DNA of 64,000 bases from Aeromonas tecta. Its GTDB lineage: Bacteria > Pseudomonadota > Gammaproteobacteria > Enterobacterales > Aeromonadaceae. A model generated the notes under the pieces. That model was given only the letters and a program-made list of their open reading frames with translations. It ran no database searches and had not been told where the DNA came from. The stretch covers positions 1 to 64,000 of the forward strand of contig NZ_CDCA01000050.1 in NCBI RefSeq assembly GCF_000820185.1, read 5' to 3'. A program made the translations under genes and the position numbers. Positions 37,488 through 45,713 of the stretch are shown here, piece by piece. Numbering within the stretch: the first letter of the stretch is position 1; every line of letters begins with the position of its first letter.

Positions 37488-37575
37488 CTGGGTGACTGTT
37501 TTTAGGTTATATCGTTATTTTTGTATGTGGTGGATGCTTGGCGCATCAAGATGGCAAATAAGCAGTGTTTATTTC

Positions 37576-37640
37576 TTATATAAACGCCTTAGCCAGCATA
37601 TGGATGGGGCGCTCGCAGTGGGGGATGGATGTGCTCATCT
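37576..37640 (-). pseudogene. Duplicated remnant of the glpC 3' end
   Basis: On the minus strand this encodes MSTSIPHCERPIHMLAKAFI and a stop, closely resembling the true GlpC end 'MSTAFRCEHPIHLLAQALV'. The DNA block 37583-37640 aligns with 37681-37736 with few changes and one 2-base gap, 98 bases away. The frame is intact but shifted relative to glpC, and similarity stops sharply upstream. It is a partial tandem copy or a relic of recombination at the gene end, not a full gene. Confidence 0.7.
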
Positions 37641-37673
37641 TGTCCCCCATGGGCCAGCTCTCATCCATATCCG

Positions 37674-38876
37674 TCAGACCAACGCCTGTGCCAGCAGATG
37701 GATGGGGTGCTCGCAGCGAAACGCCGTGCTCATCTCTATCTGCCACTTGCAGGTCTCGCAGTCGGTGATGACGAGATCAGGATTGAGTCGATTTATCTGA
37801 TCAAACAGCCCCTCGCCGATATCCTGGCTGGTCTGGTAGTTCTCCGATTTGAAGCCGTAGGTGCCGGCGATGCCGCAGCACTGGGAGTCCAGCACCGTCA
37901 CCTTGACCCCGGGGATGGCGCGTAGCAGCTCGAGTGTGTAGATGACGCCCCCCATCTTTTCCATGTGGCAGGGGGTGTGGTAGGCGATGTGCAAGCCGAG
38001 CGGCTTCATGGCCGGCTTGTTGCCGCGGTAGAACTCGTTCCAGATAAAACGCGTCACCAGCGAGATGCGATCCCGCACCTTGCGGTTGTCCTGCTCCAGC
38101 AGGTGGGGGTATTCGTCCCTTAGGGTGAAGCCGCAGGTGGAGGAGGTGGCCAGGAGCGGCATCTCGTTGCCGAGCAGGCTGTTCTCCATCTGCTTGATAT
38201 TGAACGCCGCCTGCTGCTTGGCCTTGTCCATGAAGCCGTTGGCGATCAGCGGCACGCCGCAGCATTTCTCCCGCTCCAGCAGTTGCACGCCGATGTTCAT
38301 GGCGTTGAGCACCTGCACCAGCTCCTTGCCGAGCTGTGGGTGGTTGTAGTTCACATAGCAGCCGTGAAAGTAGGCGATCTGGCGCACGAAACTGGCCTGA
38401 ACGTCTTTCTGCTTCTTGTACCAGCCACGGAAGGTGCCTTGGGAGTATTTTGGCAGGTCGCGGTGGGAGGAGACCCCAAGTACCTTGTCCAACACCTGCT
38501 TCACGGGCTTGAGGCCGGTGGTGAAGTTGACCACCGGCGCCATCAGGGTAGACATGCTGCCCATCAGATCCGTGTGGGAGAGCACGAATTCGCGGATCCC
38601 GGGCTTGATGCCGCCGTACTGGTGCTTGGCTTTGGCGATGATGTCACCGATGCGCACTCCGCTTGGGCAGGCCACCTCGCAGCGTTTGCAGTTGGTGCAG
38701 TATTTGAGGGCGCTGTCGAACAGCTCCGGGCTCTTGATGCGCAGCCGCTCACCGTCCGGGCCGGCCTGTTTCGGACCTGGGTAGGCGGGATTGGCCTTGG
38801 CCACCGGGCAGTAAGCGGTGCAGACGGTGCATTTGATGCACTGATCGAATGTTTGGTTGGCGTGATCCAGTAGCAT
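37674..38876 (-). CDS. glpC: Anaerobic glycerol-3-phosphate dehydrogenase subunit C
   Basis: 400 residues. It is the membrane-associated iron-sulfur subunit that passes electrons from GlpAB to menaquinone. Two 4Fe-4S motifs lie at the N-terminus ('CIKCTVCTAYCPV', 'CTNCKRCEVACPS') and two CCG domains later ('CCGVPLIANG', 'CCGIAGTYGF'). The ending 'VITDCETCKWQIEMSTAFRC' matches E. coli GlpC. It follows glpB by 51 bases and is last in glpABC. A duplicate of its final 60 bases lies downstream. Confidence 0.95.
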   Translation of the reverse strand: MLLDHANQTFDQCIKCTVCTAYCPVAKANPAYPGPKQAGPDGERLRIKSPELFDSALKYCTNCKRCEVACPSGVRIGDIIAKAKHQYGGIKPGIREFVLSHTDLMGSMSTLMAPVVNFTTGLKPVKQVLDKVLGVSSHRDLPKYSQGTFRGWYKKQKDVQASFVRQIAYFHGCYVNYNHPQLGKELVQVLNAMNIGVQLLEREKCCGVPLIANGFMDKAKQQAAFNIKQMENSLLGNEMPLLATSSTCGFTLRDEYPHLLEQDNRKVRDRISLVTRFIWNEFYRGNKPAMKPLGLHIAYHTPCHMEKMGGVIYTLELLRAIPGVKVTVLDSQCCGIAGTYGFKSENYQTSQDIGEGLFDQINRLNPDLVITDCETCKWQIEMSTAFRCEHPIHLLAQALV

Positions 38877-38927
38877 GTCAGTTCTCCTCCCGTCGGCGAT
38901 GAAGGCACGGGATATGGGACAAATAAA

Positions 38928-40211
38928 TCATTGGGCCGCATCCAGGATATGACCGGCGACTTGCCAGCCGGTGGCGACGGCGACCCCTGAGCCCGATCCC
39001 TCTTTCACCGGGTCATAGTGGGCCAGCACGCTGCCGGCGCCGTAGAGGTTGCGAAGTGGCTTGCCGCCGCGCAGCACCCTCAGCTTGTCGTCCGTTTTGA
39101 CCCCGAAGCCCATAAAGGGGTGGTGGTCGAACAGGCGGCGACCGGCCCAGGCGTCGCGCTCCGGCAGGCTCAGCACGTCGGCATCGAAGATGGGCTCGCG
39201 AATGCCGCCGAGGCGAGACTCCAGCCCACGGCTGAAGAAGCTGCCGGAGGCGAGCACGAAGTGCGCCGCCTCGAACAGCTGATCGTCGCCGTTCTGGCTA
39301 TGAACCCCGATCACCTTATCCCCCTCGTAGCGGGCGCCCAGCACCCGCTCGCTGGTGAGGAAGGTGCCGCCGAGGCGTTGGAAGCGGCGCTTGAGCGCCT
39401 CCTGCATTCGCATGCCGATGAGTGACGGCGGCATGGTGGCGACTTCGCGGAGGGTGCAGCCGGTGCGTTGCTCAAGCTCCGCCAGGCGTGGGCCGACCAG
39501 CCCCAGGGACAGGCAGGCGGGCAGCACCAGCTGGTGGCAAGCGGGCTCGCCACTCTCTCGCACCATGCGGGTGATCTCGCGGGCGAGATCTGCCAACAGG
39601 CTCGGCTGTTTATCCCCTGTCTGTCTATCAAATAGGCGAGCGATGTCGGCGGAGCGAAACTCGTGGGGATTGCGGCTGAATTCGCCGAGCTGAGGTAGGC
39701 GAATTTCGCCGGTCAGGATGCGGCAGTGGGCGAAGCGCGGCTGGGCTCCGAGATTGGCCGCTGCCAGCGCCGGGTGAAAGTCGCGAAAACCTTCCAGGGT
39801 CGCCAGCAGCAGGCTGTTGGGGACCGGGGCCTCGGTGACATAGGCGCAGGTCGCAGGGGAGATCCAGGTGCGCTTGAGGGTACCTATGGGGGTGATGCGC
39901 TGGTGATTGTGCTCCTCGCGATAGAGCGGCAGCCCCTCTTCGGCGCAGTGGCGCTGCAGATCCGCGAGGCTCGCTGCTATGTTGGCGAGCCCCACCTTGG
40001 CGTAGGGATGATCAGGGTGCGTGACCATAAAGGCGGGCAGGGCGGCGCGAGGATCCCCCTGGGTGTCGAGCAAGTCGATGGAGCCGGAGGAGAAATGCAG
40101 GGCGCTCTGGCCCGAGGCCATCAGTAGGGTCTTCTGGCCCGCCTCGGCCAGGCGCAGGGCGGCGGAGAGGCCTGCCATGCCGCCACCGATGACGATGGTA
40201 TCGAATTTCAT
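38928..40211 (-). CDS. glpB: Anaerobic glycerol-3-phosphate dehydrogenase subunit B
   Basis: 427 residues. It is a flavoprotein subunit that, with GlpA, oxidises glycerol-3-phosphate to dihydroxyacetone phosphate during anaerobic growth. The dinucleotide-binding motif is N-terminal ('IVIGGGMAGLSAALRLAEAG'). 'HFSSGSIDLLDT' and the C-terminal 'GAGSVLAHYDPVKEGSGSGV' are typical of GlpB. The ATG at 40211 overlaps the glpA stop (ATGA) and has AAGGAG upstream inside glpA, showing translational coupling. Confidence 0.94.
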   Translation of the reverse strand: MKFDTIVIGGGMAGLSAALRLAEAGQKTLLMASGQSALHFSSGSIDLLDTQGDPRAALPAFMVTHPDHPYAKVGLANIAASLADLQRHCAEEGLPLYREEHNHQRITPIGTLKRTWISPATCAYVTEAPVPNSLLLATLEGFRDFHPALAAANLGAQPRFAHCRILTGEIRLPQLGEFSRNPHEFRSADIARLFDRQTGDKQPSLLADLAREITRMVRESGEPACHQLVLPACLSLGLVGPRLAELEQRTGCTLREVATMPPSLIGMRMQEALKRRFQRLGGTFLTSERVLGARYEGDKVIGVHSQNGDDQLFEAAHFVLASGSFFSRGLESRLGGIREPIFDADVLSLPERDAWAGRRLFDHHPFMGFGVKTDDKLRVLRGGKPLRNLYGAGSVLAHYDPVKEGSGSGVAVATGWQVAGHILDAAQ

Positions 40212-41875
40212 GATGGCTCTCCTTGAGTCGAAGGGGTGGCCTGCCCATGAGAGGCAGGGGCGGCGACCAACTGGGGCGCGGTCCATTCACCGAGGCCAAA
40301 CAGCCCCTCATAGATCCAGTAGGTAAACTCGGTCTCCCGCAGGGCATCCCCCCAGAGCACGGGGCGGGTCCCCTTGTGGCGCTCCTCCAGGAACTGGCGC
40401 AGCATGACGCAGGCCTCGCGGCCGTCGGCCTTGCCGTACTCCTGCATCAGGCCGGCGGCGCGGTAGGCGCACAGCTCCCCCTGACAGGGGCCCATGCCGA
40501 GCCGGGTGCGGCGGCGCAGATCCACCAGGTTGTCCACGTCCAGCTCCCGCAGGGCGTATTCGATCTCGCCCGCGGTCACCATCTCGCACTCGCAGATGAG
40601 GGCGTTGGCCTTGGGGTTATCCCGGAAGAACGCGATGACCCGCTCGCCGTGACGATACTGGGCCGAGCCTTCGACCGGGACGCTGAGGCCGGGGGCGGAG
40701 ACCTTCTCCGGCTCCCGGGAGCCTGGCAAGGAGAGCTCGGCGGTACGGCAGGGCCGGCTGTTGCCGAGCTTGTTGGCGATGAGATCCGTGGCCCACTCGG
40801 CCATCAGCCGATAGGTCATCAGCTTGCCGCCGGTGATGGTGTTGAAACCCTTGAGGCCGTCCCGCTCGGCGTGATCCAGCAGCACTATGCCGCGGCTGAT
40901 GTTGCGGCCCGTCTCATCCCCGTCCACCGCCACCAGGGGGCGCACCCCGGCGTAGGCGCGCAGCAAGCGGGTGCGGGCCATGACGGGGGCGAGCTTGATC
41001 CCTTCCCGCAGCAGCACCTCGACCTCTTCCGGATCCACGCTCAGCTGATCGATCTTGTGATAGTCGATGCGACTGGACGTGGTGCCGATGAGGGAGATGG
41101 TGTCGCCCGGTACCAGGATGTCCGCGTCCGCTGGTTTGCGGGCGCGGTTGAGCACCATCTGGTTGATGCGGTAATCCATGATGAGCAAGGAGCCCTTGGC
41201 GGGGAACATGCGTATGCCGAGATCCGCGTACTCGCAGATCTGTTGGCCCCAGATGCCGGCGGCGTTGATCACCTCCTGACACTCCACTTCGAACTCCTCG
41301 CCGGTGCGGGTGTTGATGGCCTTGACCCCATGGACTCTATCCTGCGTGCGAATGAGCCCCAGCACCTTGCTGTGGGTGAAGATGCGGGCGCCGTGCTCCT
41401 TGGCGTCCAAGACGTTGGCAGCGGCGAGGCGGAAGGGATCGACGGTGCCGTCAGGCACACGAATGGCACCGATCAGCGCCGGGTTGACGTTGGGTTCGAG
41501 GCGCAGCGCCTCGCGAGGATCCAGCTGCTGGGTCGCGATGCCGGCCTGGGCGCAGGCGGCCATGAAGGTAGTTTGAAAGCCGATGTCATCTTCCGGCAGG
41601 GTGACGAAGAGGCCGCCGGTATCCTCGACGCAGTGGCTGGCGATCCGCTTGAGGATGCGGTTCTCCTGAATGCATTCCCGGGCGGATTCCGGGTCCGTCA
41701 CCGCGTAGCGGGCCCCCGAGTGGAGCAGGCCGTGATTGCGGCCCGTGGTGCCTGCGGCGATGTCATCCCGCTCCAGCAGGACGCAGTCGATGCCGCGCAG
41801 CGCGCAATCGCGCATGATGCCGGCGCCGGTGGCACCGCCGCCTATGATGACGACTTCCGTGGTTATTCTTTTCAT
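40208..41875 (-). CDS. glpA: Anaerobic glycerol-3-phosphate dehydrogenase subunit A
   Basis: About 555 residues. It is the catalytic FAD subunit, with 'VVIIGGGATGAGIMRDCALR' at the N-terminus and 'TGRNHGLLHSGARYAVTDPE' close to E. coli GlpA. The C-terminal BFD-like part carries the iron-sulfur cysteines 'CECEMV' and 'GPCQGELCAYRAAG'. I chose the ATG giving 'MKRITTEVV'; starts up to 54 bases upstream are open and none has a strong ribosome-binding site. The upstream region carries FNR-, GlpR- and CRP-type sites, as expected for this operon. Confidence 0.95.
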   Translation of the reverse strand: MKRITTEVVIIGGGATGAGIMRDCALRGIDCVLLERDDIAAGTTGRNHGLLHSGARYAVTDPESARECIQENRILKRIASHCVEDTGGLFVTLPEDDIGFQTTFMAACAQAGIATQQLDPREALRLEPNVNPALIGAIRVPDGTVDPFRLAAANVLDAKEHGARIFTHSKVLGLIRTQDRVHGVKAINTRTGEEFEVECQEVINAAGIWGQQICEYADLGIRMFPAKGSLLIMDYRINQMVLNRARKPADADILVPGDTISLIGTTSSRIDYHKIDQLSVDPEEVEVLLREGIKLAPVMARTRLLRAYAGVRPLVAVDGDETGRNISRGIVLLDHAERDGLKGFNTITGGKLMTYRLMAEWATDLIANKLGNSRPCRTAELSLPGSREPEKVSAPGLSVPVEGSAQYRHGERVIAFFRDNPKANALICECEMVTAGEIEYALRELDVDNLVDLRRRTRLGMGPCQGELCAYRAAGLMQEYGKADGREACVMLRQFLEERHKGTRPVLWGDALRETEFTYWIYEGLFGLGEWTAPQLVAAPASHGQATPSTQGEPS

Positions 41876-41930
41876 TCTTGCCCGTCTCATCTCTTCCAGA
41901 TAGCGCCAGTGTGGCGCCTTCCCGGTCAAA

Positions 41931-41962
41931 AATGTTTGATATGGGCCAAATTAATGTTCGCA
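41931..41962. promoter_or_regulatory. GlpR-like half-sites and FNR-like site upstream of glpA
   Basis: AATGTTTGAT (41931-41940) and AATGTTCGCA (41953-41962) resemble the GlpR half-site WATGTTCGWT. Between and partly overlapping them, TTGATATGGGCCAA (41936-41949) matches the FNR consensus with one perfect half-site. The overlap suggests that the repressor and the anaerobic activator compete. In E. coli glpACB is FNR-activated and GlpR-repressed. Confidence 0.45.
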
Positions 41963-41994
41963 AACGCTCAAAAATGCCAAGCTAATGAACAAAG

Positions 41995-42010
41995 TGTGAT
42001 TGTTATCACA
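41995..42010. promoter_or_regulatory. CRP site upstream of glpA
   Basis: TGTGATTGTTATCACA matches both CRP arms perfectly (TGTGA-6-TCACA). It lies 120 bases before the glpA start, consistent with cAMP-CRP activation. Confidence 0.75.
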
Positions 42011-42022
42011 GAGGAAGAATGG

Positions 42023-42042
42023 AAAAGGGGCCCGGGGCCCCT
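42023..42042 (-). terminator. GC-rich hairpin downstream of ychJ
   Basis: AGGGGCCC and GGGCCCCT make a perfect 17-base palindrome, followed on the minus strand by TTTTCC. It lies about 107 bases after ychJ and ahead of the glp regulatory sites, so it would stop read-through into glpABC. Confidence 0.5.
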
Positions 42043-42148
42043 GTTCTCTGGCGCCATGATGGCCAGTTTGGTTGTTATTTATGCTGTTTAAATCAGTTTT
42101 TCATGTCGTTTTCACTGCCACGGGCAGAGTGCCCGGGATGTCCGCTCA

Positions 42149-42604
42149 TCAGCCGCAGCATTTCTTGTGCTTCTTGCCGCTGCCACAGGGGCAGGGATCG
42201 TTGCGGCCCACCCGCAGCGGCGCCGGATCCTGCTCGCCGTCGGTGTAGACCCAGCGACCCTGATAACGCACGAAGCGGGAGCGTTCGTGCAAACAGTGGC
42301 GCTCATCCCCCTCCACAAACCAGGCCTTGAACTCCACCGTACCGGCGTCATCGGCTGGGCCGCCTTGGGCTGCGAGGATCTCCAGCCCATCCCAGCGGGT
42401 ATCGGTCTGGGAGAGCTGCTCTGCCGTCAGTGTTCCCAGGAAATCCGGGTGCCAGCTGTGCACCAGATAGTCACCAAGCCCCAGCACGAAGGCACTGTAG
42501 CGCGAGCGCATCAGTTGCTCTGTGGTGGTGGCGTCTTGGCCGGCGTGCAGCGCACCGCAACACTGGGGGAGAGAAAGGGCGGAACCGCAAGGACATTGGC
42601 TCAT
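42149..42604 (-). CDS. ychJ: YchJ family SEC-C motif protein (UPF0225)
   Basis: 151 residues. There is a cysteine cluster at each end: '[14 protein letters not shown]' at the start and the SEC-C zinc motif '[18 protein letters not shown]' at the C-terminus. The central part '[23 protein letters not shown]' is the YchJ core. SEC-C motifs bind zinc, and in SecA also SecB and ribosomes; the role of YchJ itself is not established. It is divergent from the chemoreceptor gene. Confidence 0.9.
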   Translation of the reverse strand: MSQCPCGSALSLPQCCGALHAGQDATTTEQLMRSRYSAFVLGLGDYLVHSWHPDFLGTLTAEQLSQTDTRWDGLEILAAQGGPADDAGTVEFKAWFVEGDERHCLHERSRFVRYQGRWVYTDGEQDPAPLRVGRNDPCPCGSGKKHKKCCG

Positions 42605-42728
42605 GAGTCAGTTTATCGGGTCGATATAGAAGGTGGCGGGATTGTAGCGAAAGCGGCCCCCCTTCGGCCAGCAGGTCGAACTGGTAGGAACGGAACACCC
42701 ACATAAAAATGGCTAAAGGAAGTACAAG

Positions 42729-44396
42729 ATGACTCTGAAACAGAAGATCCTGTTATTGGGCGCTCTCCCCGTGCTGCTGATGGCCCTGGTGGTCAATCTG
42801 AGCAACTATCTGATTTCCAAGAACTCGCTGGAATCTGAACTGGTAGTGGCACGGGACAAGGCGCTGTCGGATCGCAAGGCGCTGCTGAGCAGCTACCTGA
42901 TGCTCACCAAGACGGCCATCGACAAGGAATATGCCGCGCCGGACAGCCCAGAGGCGCGCGAGCGAGTGAAGGAGATCCTGCGGCCCCTGCGTTATGGCAG
43001 TGATGGCTACTTCTTCGTCTACGACTTCCAGGGCAATACCCTGCTGCTGCCCACCCGCCCCGAGGTGGAGGGCAAGAACCGCTGGCAGGACAAGGATGCC
43101 AAGGGCACTTTGCTTATCCAGGAGATCATCAAGGCGGCCCGGCAGGGGAATGGTTACTCAGAATACTGGACCAACAAGCCTTCCCTCGGCCGCGATGCCC
43201 CTAAACTCTCGTTCAACCTGGTGCTCGACAAGTATCAGTGGGTGGTGGGGACCGGTTTTTACATCGATGACATCGACAGCGAACTGGCGGCCCTGCGCAG
43301 CGAACGCGAGAGCAACATGCACGCCTCCCTGCAAACCGGGGTGCTGCTTATTCTGCTGATCCTGGGGGTGACCCTGGCGGCGACCGTGGCGATCGGCAAT
43401 AGAGTCACCCGGCCGCTGGCGGAGGCGGTCTCGGCCCTCAACGACATCGCCGATGGGGACGGGGATCTCACCCAGCGCCTCAAGGTACAGAGCAAGGATG
43501 AGGTGGGCCAGCTGGCCAGCGCCTTCAATCGCTTCGTCGAGCGCATTCAATCTGTGGTGAGCCAGGTGGGGGAGACCAGTCATCAATTGCTCGGCGCCGT
43601 GGAGAAGCTGCATCGGCTGAGCGAGCACTCGGACAAGCAGATGCACGGCCATGGCCGGGAGACGGATCAGGTGGTCACCGCCGTGACCGAGATGAGCTCC
43701 ACCGCCCAGGAAGTGGCGGCCAGCGCATCCAATGCGGCCAGCGCCACCAGTGACGCGGCCCGCGAATCTGACGCCGCCCGCGAGGTGGTGGGCAGCGCCA
43801 TCGGCAGCATCAACCGGCTGGTGGGCGAGGTGCACACCGCCGCCGGGGTCATTGAGCAGCTGGCTCAGGAGACCGGCAAGATAGGATCCGTGGTGGAGGT
43901 CATTCGCGGCATCGCCGAGCAGACCAACCTGCTGGCCCTCAACGCCGCCATCGAGGCGGCCCGGGCCGGTGAGCAGGGCCGCGGCTTCGCGGTGGTGGCG
44001 GACGAGGTACGATCCCTCGCCGGCCGTACCCAGCAGAGCACCAAGGAGATCAACGAGATGCTGCAACGGCTGCAAGGGGGGGTGAAGCAGGCGGTGGAGG
44101 TGATGCAGGCCAGCGAGGCGCGCAGCCAGGAGACGGTGCAGGAGGCGGGCCACATCGCAAGCTCCCTGGACAGCATGGTGGCCGCGGTCAGCACCATCAA
44201 TGACATGAACATCCAGATAGCGACCGCCGCCGAGGAGCAGCATGCGGTCTCCGAGGAGATCAACAAGAACCTGGTGGCCATCCAGCAGATCGTCAGCGAG
44301 CTGACCGAGGCGGCCGGCGAGTCCAATTCCACCACCCGCGACCTGGCGGGCACGGGTGACAAATTGCGCCAACTGGTCTCCCGCTTCCGTTATTGA
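42729..44396 (+). CDS. Methyl-accepting chemotaxis protein with sCache sensor
   Basis: 555 residues, preceded by AAGGAAG. Membrane segments at ~7-27 and ~194-215 frame a periplasmic single-Cache domain ('[20 protein letters not shown]', '[13 protein letters not shown]'). A HAMP linker (~216-270) and the cytoplasmic signalling domain follow, with the conserved hairpin tip '[20 protein letters not shown]' that contacts CheA and CheW. The C-terminus ends 'LVSRFRY' without a CheR-binding pentapeptide. The ligand is not predictable; sCache receptors often sense small carboxylates, and a carboxylate transporter lies 4 kb away, but that is only suggestive. Confidence 0.9.
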   Translation: MTLKQKILLLGALPVLLMALVVNLSNYLISKNSLESELVVARDKALSDRKALLSSYLMLTKTAIDKEYAAPDSPEARERVKEILRPLRYGSDGYFFVYDFQGNTLLLPTRPEVEGKNRWQDKDAKGTLLIQEIIKAARQGNGYSEYWTNKPSLGRDAPKLSFNLVLDKYQWVVGTGFYIDDIDSELAALRSERESNMHASLQTGVLLILLILGVTLAATVAIGNRVTRPLAEAVSALNDIADGDGDLTQRLKVQSKDEVGQLASAFNRFVERIQSVVSQVGETSHQLLGAVEKLHRLSEHSDKQMHGHGRETDQVVTAVTEMSSTAQEVAASASNAASATSDAARESDAAREVVGSAIGSINRLVGEVHTAAGVIEQLAQETGKIGSVVEVIRGIAEQTNLLALNAAIEAARAGEQGRGFAVVADEVRSLAGRTQQSTKEINEMLQRLQGGVKQAVEVMQASEARSQETVQEAGHIASSLDSMVAAVSTINDMNIQIATAAEEQHAVSEEINKNLVAIQQIVSELTEAAGESNSTTRDLAGTGDKLRQLVSRFRY

Positions 44397-44403
44397 TCGC
44401 ATT

Positions 44404-44436
44404 TTTGCCGTCTGGTGGTTATTTCCAGACGGCAAA
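44404..44436. terminator. Inverted repeat after the chemoreceptor gene
   Basis: TTTGCCGTCTGG and CCAGACGGCAAA pair over 12 bases around a 9-base loop, 8 bases after the stop. Only TTTG follows, so it is a weak terminator, or possibly an operator for the ROK gene that begins 65 bases later. Confidence 0.5.
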
Positions 44437-44501
44437 TTTGGGGATCGCCGCAGAATGTGGGAAAATCGAGCCATTCGTTCTTTTCGTTAGCCCCATACCC
44501 T

Positions 44502-45713
44502 ATGAATGAGATCGTGAAAGGCAGTATCGATTTGATCCGGCAGCTTAACTACGGTCTGGTCTATGCCAGTCTGGAGGAGCACAAGGAACTGTCCCGTACC
44601 GATCTGTCCCGTTTGACTGGCCTGTCGCCGGCCAGTATCACCAAGATCACCCGCGAGCTGCTTGATGGCGGCCTGGTCGTCACCTGTGGCGAGAGCTCGG
44701 TGGGGCGCGGTCGTCGCCAGACCCTGCTGCGCATCAACGAGCGCCGCTTCCAGTTTCTCTCCATGCGTCTCGGTCGCGGTTACGTGGACATGGCGCTGTT
44801 CGATCTGGCGGGTCACTCCCTCGCGCGGCATCGCCACCTGTTCAGCGAGGATGAACGCGCCGATCTGCTGGCCAGTCTGGTGCGTGCCATCGATGTCTTC
44901 TTGCCGAAGAAGGCGCTGCGTCTGGCCTGCATCGCCCTCTGTCTGCCGGGTCAGGTGGAGCGCCACTCCGGCATGGTCAAACACTTCCCCTTCTACGATC
45001 TGCGCAACTGGCCGCTGGGCCCTACCTTGCAACAGGCATTCGAGGTGCCGGTGCTGGTGAGTGGCGACGTGCGCACCTGGATCCAGGCCGAGCGCGAATG
45101 GGGCGCTGCCAAGAACTGCGCCGATGCGGTGCTGGTGTTCGTGCACAACGACATCGGGGTCGGCATGGTGGTCAATGGTCAGCTCATCGAGAGCGAGTCG
45201 GCCCTGCTCGGGGATCTCAGCCACCTGCAGCTCGAACCCTATGGCCAGCGCTGCTATTGCGGCGGCTTCGGTTGCGCTTGCACCCTGGTGACCAATCAGG
45301 CGCTGGAGGCCCAGTACCGGGACCTGCGCGAGCGCATGCAGGAGCACGATCTGCCCGAAAGCGTCAACATCCGCGAGCTGTGCGAGCTGGCGCTGGCGGG
45401 CAACAGCCTCTGCCAGGACATCTTGCATCAGGCGGCGGGGCGCCTCTCCCGGGTGCTCGCCAACCTCATCTGCCTGCTGAACCCTGGCAAATTGCTGCTG
45501 GGGGGGGAGATCACCCGCGCCGATCGATTGTTGTTCCCCATGTTGCACCAGTCCCTGGCGAGCCAGCTGCCGGCCGATTACCTGGTGCGGCTGCAAATCG
45601 AGTCCACCCATTTCTACGAAGACCCGACCAAACCCACCTCGGTGCAGGTGCACAAGGCCCTGCGTGACGGCAGCCTGCTGCTCGATTTGTTGCGAGGTGA
45701 CAAGGAGGCATGA
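44502..45713 (+). CDS. ROK-family transcriptional regulator (NagC/Mlc-like)
   Basis: About 403 residues from 'MNEIVKGSIDL'. The N-terminal winged helix is clear ('SRTDLSRLTGLSPASITKIT'), and the ROK domain carries the zinc motif 'CYCGGFGCAC' in the form CxCGxxGC, with 'HNDIGVGMVVNG'. 'KHFPFYDLRNWPLGPTLQ' parallels E. coli Mlc. Mlc and NagC are sugar-responsive repressors; which signal this one reads is unknown. Unusually, its stop overlaps the start of a CitA/DcuS-type sensor kinase (ATGA), so the three genes form one regulatory unit facing the tct transporter. Confidence 0.85.
   Translation: MNEIVKGSIDLIRQLNYGLVYASLEEHKELSRTDLSRLTGLSPASITKITRELLDGGLVVTCGESSVGRGRRQTLLRINERRFQFLSMRLGRGYVDMALFDLAGHSLARHRHLFSEDERADLLASLVRAIDVFLPKKALRLACIALCLPGQVERHSGMVKHFPFYDLRNWPLGPTLQQAFEVPVLVSGDVRTWIQAEREWGAAKNCADAVLVFVHNDIGVGMVVNGQLIESESALLGDLSHLQLEPYGQRCYCGGFGCACTLVTNQALEAQYRDLRERMQEHDLPESVNIRELCELALAGNSLCQDILHQAAGRLSRVLANLICLLNPGKLLLGGEITRADRLLFPMLHQSLASQLPADYLVRLQIESTHFYEDPTKPTSVQVHKALRDGSLLLDLLRGDKEA

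Noticed and set aside
44404..44436. Inverted repeat as an Mlc/NagC operator
   Set aside because: It does not resemble the known TTATTTCG-type operator and lies right after the chemoreceptor stop, so a terminator is the simpler reading.
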